Under the pieces are notes generated by a model, which was given only the letters and a program-made list of their open reading frames with translations, was not told where the DNA came from and did no database searches. Shown in pieces: positions 5,966 through 8,007 of a DNA stretch of 8,007 nt (within the stretch, counting starts at the first letter, position 1; each line of letters opens with the position of its first letter). Where the stretch lies: the NCBI GenBank assembly GCA_029940115.1, contig JAOZRQ010000317.1:1-8007 (forward strand), written 5' to 3'. This DNA comes from Desulfobacterales bacterium (GTDB taxonomy: Bacteria; Desulfobacterota; Desulfobacteria; Desulfobacterales; 4be13). A program made the translations under genes and the position numbers.

Positions 5966-6655
5966 AATGCCTTTGCAAATAGCCTGTCTGACCTTTTCCA
6001 GCAGCTCATTTTTGGTTCGTCTTGTATGGCCTGCCGTTTCAATGGGGGGGCAGATCTCCAGAAGCACATCTTGGGGGGTGATGGTCAGCCTCCCCTTGGG
6101 CATGATCGCCCGGGTGCCATGGAGGATGACCGGCACAATCGGCGCCTCTGAGTCAATGGCCAAGACAAACCCGCCCTTTTTGAAGGGGCCGATCCTACCG
6201 TCCCTGCTCCGGGTTCCCTCTGGAAAGATCAGGACAGACGCGCCGTTTCGAATCGTGTTCGCGGCCCTGTCCAGACTTTCAAACGCGGACTTCCGATCCG
6301 AGCGGTCAATGCTGATGTAGCCTGCCCCCTGCATGGCCTGTCCGAAAATGGGTATTCTGAAAAGTTCGGACTTGGCCAGCCATCTGAACTGAACGCTGAG
6401 ATACCCCAGAATGACCGGAATGTCAAAATGACTCTGATGGTTGGCCATGTAAATGTAAGAGCGGTCAGGGGAAATGTTGGTCATTCCCTTCACCCTCACA
6501 TGGATGCCGCTGGCAAAAAGTAAGGACTTCCCCCATAGGGCTGCAATTTTATGGGGAATTCTGCCGCTTTTGCTGAGAAAAGAGACAACAATCATCATTA
6601 TGCCGAAAAAAACCGTGGCAAGCACGATCCATGACATGATAAATACCGTCTGCAT
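5957..6655 (-). CDS. plsC: 1-acyl-sn-glycerol-3-phosphate acyltransferase
   Basis: The 232-aa product is a PlsC-type acyltransferase that adds the second acyl chain to lysophosphatidate, giving phosphatidate at the inner membrane. The acyltransferase blocks are in order: NHQSHFD (72-78, the catalytic HX4D), GYISIDR (112-118), FPEGTRSR (144-151) and VPVILHGTRAIMPKG (174-188). Residues 8-28 form an N-terminal membrane helix. ATG 6655 is chosen because AGGAG (6668-6664) lies 8 bp before it. The frame stays open upstream to ATG 6730, but that extension only translates the 7-bp repeat array (residues like NHVSRIT repeated). One variant repeat unit, ATGAAAC at 6729-6735, creates that false start. 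The stop codon lies in two GAAACTT units. Confidence 0.94.
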   Translation of the reverse strand: MQTVFIMSWIVLATVFFGIMMIVVSFLSKSGRIPHKIAALWGKSLLFASGIHVRVKGMTNISPDRSYIYMANHQSHFDIPVILGYLSVQFRWLAKSELFRIPIFGQAMQGAGYISIDRSDRKSAFESLDRAANTIRNGASVLIFPEGTRSRDGRIGPFKKGGFVLAIDSEAPIVPVILHGTRAIMPKGRLTITPQDVLLEICPPIETAGHTRRTKNELLEKVRQAICKGIET

Positions 6656-6672
6656 GTAAGCATCTCCTGTTT

Positions 6673-6777
6673 GTGATTCGTGAAACGTGATTCGTGAAAC
6701 GTGATTCGTGATTCGTGAAACGTGATTCATGAAACGTGATTCGTGAAACGTGATTCGTGAAACGTGATTCGTGAAAT
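6673..6777 (+). repeat. 15-unit array of GTGAWWC 7-bp repeats upstream of plsC
   Basis: Exactly 105 bp, or 15 uninterrupted 7-bp units, mostly alternating GTGATTC and GTGAAAC. The single variants are ATGAAAC (unit 9) and GTGAAAT (unit 15). It begins 17 bp upstream of the plsC start codon. In the plsC mRNA sense it reads as TCAC repeats and is free of stops in all frames. Its right edge overlaps the first base of a 109-bp inverted-repeat element. Confidence 0.95.
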
Positions 6778-6885
6778 TCTAACGGATTTTGTGGTCTGAA
6801 CGCCGCAAAGGACAGCGAGGTCCATCCGAATCTCCGCGTTCTCCTGACCAGCTGGGATGACAGAGAACCACAAAATCCGTTAGAA
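6777..6885. mobile_element. 109-bp element with perfect 19-bp inverted ends (MITE-like)
   Basis: TTCTAACGGATTTTGTGGT (6777-6795) is the exact reverse complement of 6867-6885. The 71-bp interior holds smaller pairs: GAACGC (6798-6803) with GCGTTC (6836-6841), and GGAC (6810-6813) with GTCC (6820-6823). There is no open frame, no transposase nearby and no clear target-site duplication. It sits between two inverted 7-bp arrays. It could be a non-autonomous transposon remnant, a structured RNA, or a palindromic intergenic repeat. The inverted ends are certain, the class is a guess. Confidence 0.5.
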
Positions 6886-6908
6886 CCAGAAACATTATCA
6901 ACGACAAA

Positions 6909-7018
6909 TCACGCATCACACCATCACGCATCACACCATCACGTTTCACGTTTCACACAATCACGCATCACGTTTCACACAATCACGCATCACGTTTCAC
7001 ACAATCACGCATCACATT
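6909..7018 (-). repeat. 15-unit array of TCAC repeats (7/8 bp), inverted to the plsC-side array
   Basis: Fifteen units read on the + strand as TCACGCA and TCACGTT with interspersed 8-bp TCACACMA units. The right part is built from a 22-bp higher-order unit (TCACGCA, TCACGTT, TCACACAA) starting at 6961, 6983 and 7005, the last copy partial. On the - strand it reads GTGA, opposite to the array at 6673-6777. The TCA at 7012-7014 inside the last unit is the stop codon of the neighbouring gene. Confidence 0.92.
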
Positions 7019-7344
7019 TTGATTTCAAGTTGCTCAAACATGGCGTCAACAAGCCGGATCAGCCAGCTATGCTGTTCTTGCGTGGCATACGCGATGCAGT
7101 CACATCGGATCCGGTTTTTTGTGCGAACCAGAAGTTCACAGGTCATGCGTCCCTCCGCGAGATCAATGGCAAAATAGAAGGGCTGACAGTCGGCATGCGC
7201 CTTCTGGGTATCCGTAAGGATGCCCGCGTCCAAGGGAATCCAGTAAATTCCCCCGATCTCGGGATCACCGAAGTTCATATCCAGATACGCCTTGATCTTT
7301 TCATATTCCTGAAGCCTTATTTCATCAATCACATATTGTTTCAT
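7012..7344 (-). CDS. Conserved hypothetical protein, 110 aa
   Basis: I cannot name a function. The 110-aa product starts MKQYVIDEIR, has GIYWIPLD (32-39), an FYFAIDL segment (57-62), four cysteines (53, 69, 81, 83, including a CDC pair) in a stretch CELLVRTKNRIRCDC (69-83), and a helical C-terminus ending FEQLEIKM. No signal peptide or membrane helix is seen, so it is probably a small soluble cytoplasmic protein. I have a weak memory of similar small proteins in Desulfobacterota. The four Cys might bind metal, but no known motif fits. ATG 7344 is preferred over TTG 7383 because ATG and the MKQYVIDE start look natural. Neither has a clear ribosome binding site. The stop is the first TGA of the repeat array downstream, so the native C-terminus may be altered by a few residues. 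Confidence 0.7.
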   Translation of the reverse strand: MKQYVIDEIRLQEYEKIKAYLDMNFGDPEIGGIYWIPLDAGILTDTQKAHADCQPFYFAIDLAEGRMTCELLVRTKNRIRCDCIAYATQEQHSWLIRLVDAMFEQLEIKM

Positions 7345-7398
7345 AATGAAATCAGATGTATCATACTTCGTTTCATTGTGCAAGATGGAGCTTGTAAG

Positions 7399-7427
7399 AA
7401 ACCAAGTTTTTTCAAAAAACTTGGTTT
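7399..7427. repeat. Perfect 14-bp palindrome upstream of the 110-aa protein gene
   Basis: AAACCAAGTTTTTT (7399-7412) and AAAAAACTTGGTTT (7414-7427) pair perfectly around one C. The stem is A/T-rich in the centre and lies 55 bp upstream of the ATG at 7344, in its likely leader. It could be a binding site for a dimeric protein, a weak terminator or attenuator, or an intergenic palindrome. Nothing in the sequence decides. Confidence 0.65.
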
Positions 7428-7820
7428 ATTGGCGGAGGGTTCGGATGTGCCGCCTGCCGACGAGGATGCTTGCAACATGGGGATTTGCGGATGTCAACAA
7501 CTTTCACCACAATTTCCTGACAAAACGCAAAAAAAAACGAAGGATGCCAAGAATCACGAAGGGAGACAATCGGTGGAATCCGTGTAATCTGCGGTTAAAA
7601 ATGGAACCGAACACATTTCCTGAACCAATTTGCCGCCAATCTCACACTCACTTGTTCCCTTGACAAGTTCAAATCAAAGATGGTAGTCATTGGAACCGGA
7701 AGCAATGAGACCGCCTTTTTTGCACTCCCTTTGTTGATCTCCCACAAACGCTTGACGGGACAATGGATGGACAAATCATGGCAATCATTTAATCGGACGA
7801 ATCCCGGTTCAGACAGGAGG
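7428..7820. other. Intergenic stretch with no supported gene
   Basis: Open frames exist on both strands but none has a ribosome binding site, recognisable protein or sensible composition. The part at 7535-7605 (GAAGGATGCCAAGAATCACG, later AATCCGTGTAATCTGCGG) looks like degenerate low-complexity intergenic phrases, not coding DNA. A TTGACA at 7660-7665 is followed 18 bp later by TGGTAGTCA, at best a weak extended promoter with nothing recognisable behind it. Confidence 0.4.
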
Positions 7821-7920
7821 GGACAAAGGTTGCCCCCCAAAGAGACCCGGCTTCGCGTCAAGGGTCATTGGCGATCAAATCGCACCAAGGTGGAACTGTC
7901 GGAGAAGCCGGGTTTTGTCC
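7821..7920. other. Possible structured element with a nested long-range stem
   Basis: ACCCGGCTTC (7845-7854) pairs with GAAGCCGGGT (7904-7913). GGACAAA (7821-7827) pairs with TTTGTCC (7914-7920), which directly continues the same 3' arm, leaving a 17-nt bulge on the 5' side. Inside, GCGAT (7871-7875) pairs with ATCGC (7879-7883). Three nested pairings in 100 bp suggest a folded RNA or a mobile-element end, but I recognise no class. The window ends 87 bp further on without a clear gene. Confidence 0.35.
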
Positions 7921-8007
7921 GCCTCAGACAATGGGGGGGGAGGTGAACGCAACAACTGGGAGGCTCGCCACACGGCCGGACGCAAACGGTCTGCCCTTAT
8001 GCGTGTC

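Noticed and set aside
6656..6730. N-terminal extension of plsC to ATG 6730
   Set aside because: The added residues are a translation of the 7-bp array, and the proper ribosome site is before ATG 6655.
7595..7861. 88-codon - strand ORF
   Set aside because: It needs a TTG start, has no ribosome site, and overlaps another ORF of equal length on the opposite strand. Neither looks like a real protein.
7680..7946. 88-codon + strand ORF
   Set aside because: It runs through the paired stems at 7821-7920 and the G run, with odd composition and no recognisable domain.
7931..8007. Open frame from ATG 7931 running off the window
   Set aside because: Only 25 full codons are visible, no ribosome site precedes it, and it starts inside a G run. 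It is too short to call a gene.

Overview
The window looks like a chromosomal stretch of a Gram-negative anaerobe, most likely of the Desulfobacterota (old Deltaproteobacteria). This rests on the mix of a PyrR-type regulator, RNase J and a single-domain MoaB, on a secreted peptide with the motif HHSADY...LSELLRV, and on intergenic DNA packed with palindromes and short tandem repeats. No gene fixes the genus, so the placement is an inference.

Left third, + strand. Positions 1-345 are a cluster of a 47-bp two-palindrome repeat: three direct copies, one inverted copy and fragments. Then come pyrR (404-946), a 59-bp hairpin, moaB (1112-1618), and an unrecognised two-helix membrane protein (1817-2422). 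The last gene seems to have lost its proper start. A strong ribosome binding site and ATG lie at 1712-1725 but are out of frame, because 28 bp (four 7-bp units) sit between two copies of CCAGAATCGA. Removing 28 bp would restore one continuous frame.

Middle and right, - strand. In transcription order: a conserved 110-aa protein (7344-7012), plsC (6655-5957), rnj for RNase J (5787-4138), alr (3954-2800), and a 58-aa secreted peptide (2679-2503). The two gene sets converge at 2423-2502, around a palindrome. These are housekeeping functions (phospholipid synthesis, RNA decay, D-alanine for peptidoglycan) and the gaps of 120-360 bp do not suggest a tight operon.

The unusual part is the intergenic DNA. 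Nearly every gap holds tandem repeats of period exactly 7 bp, in several sequence families: GTGAWNC, CCAGNNN and GTYYGTK. Two GTGA-type arrays of 15 and 15 units face each other around a 109-bp element with perfect 19-bp inverted ends (6777-6885). Arrays that touch a gene's 3' end are in the orientation that supplies TGA stops, and three genes take their stop codon from one. Arrays in gene leaders are in the opposite, stop-free orientation. Positions 7345-8007 hold no gene I can support, only a palindrome and a possible structured element.
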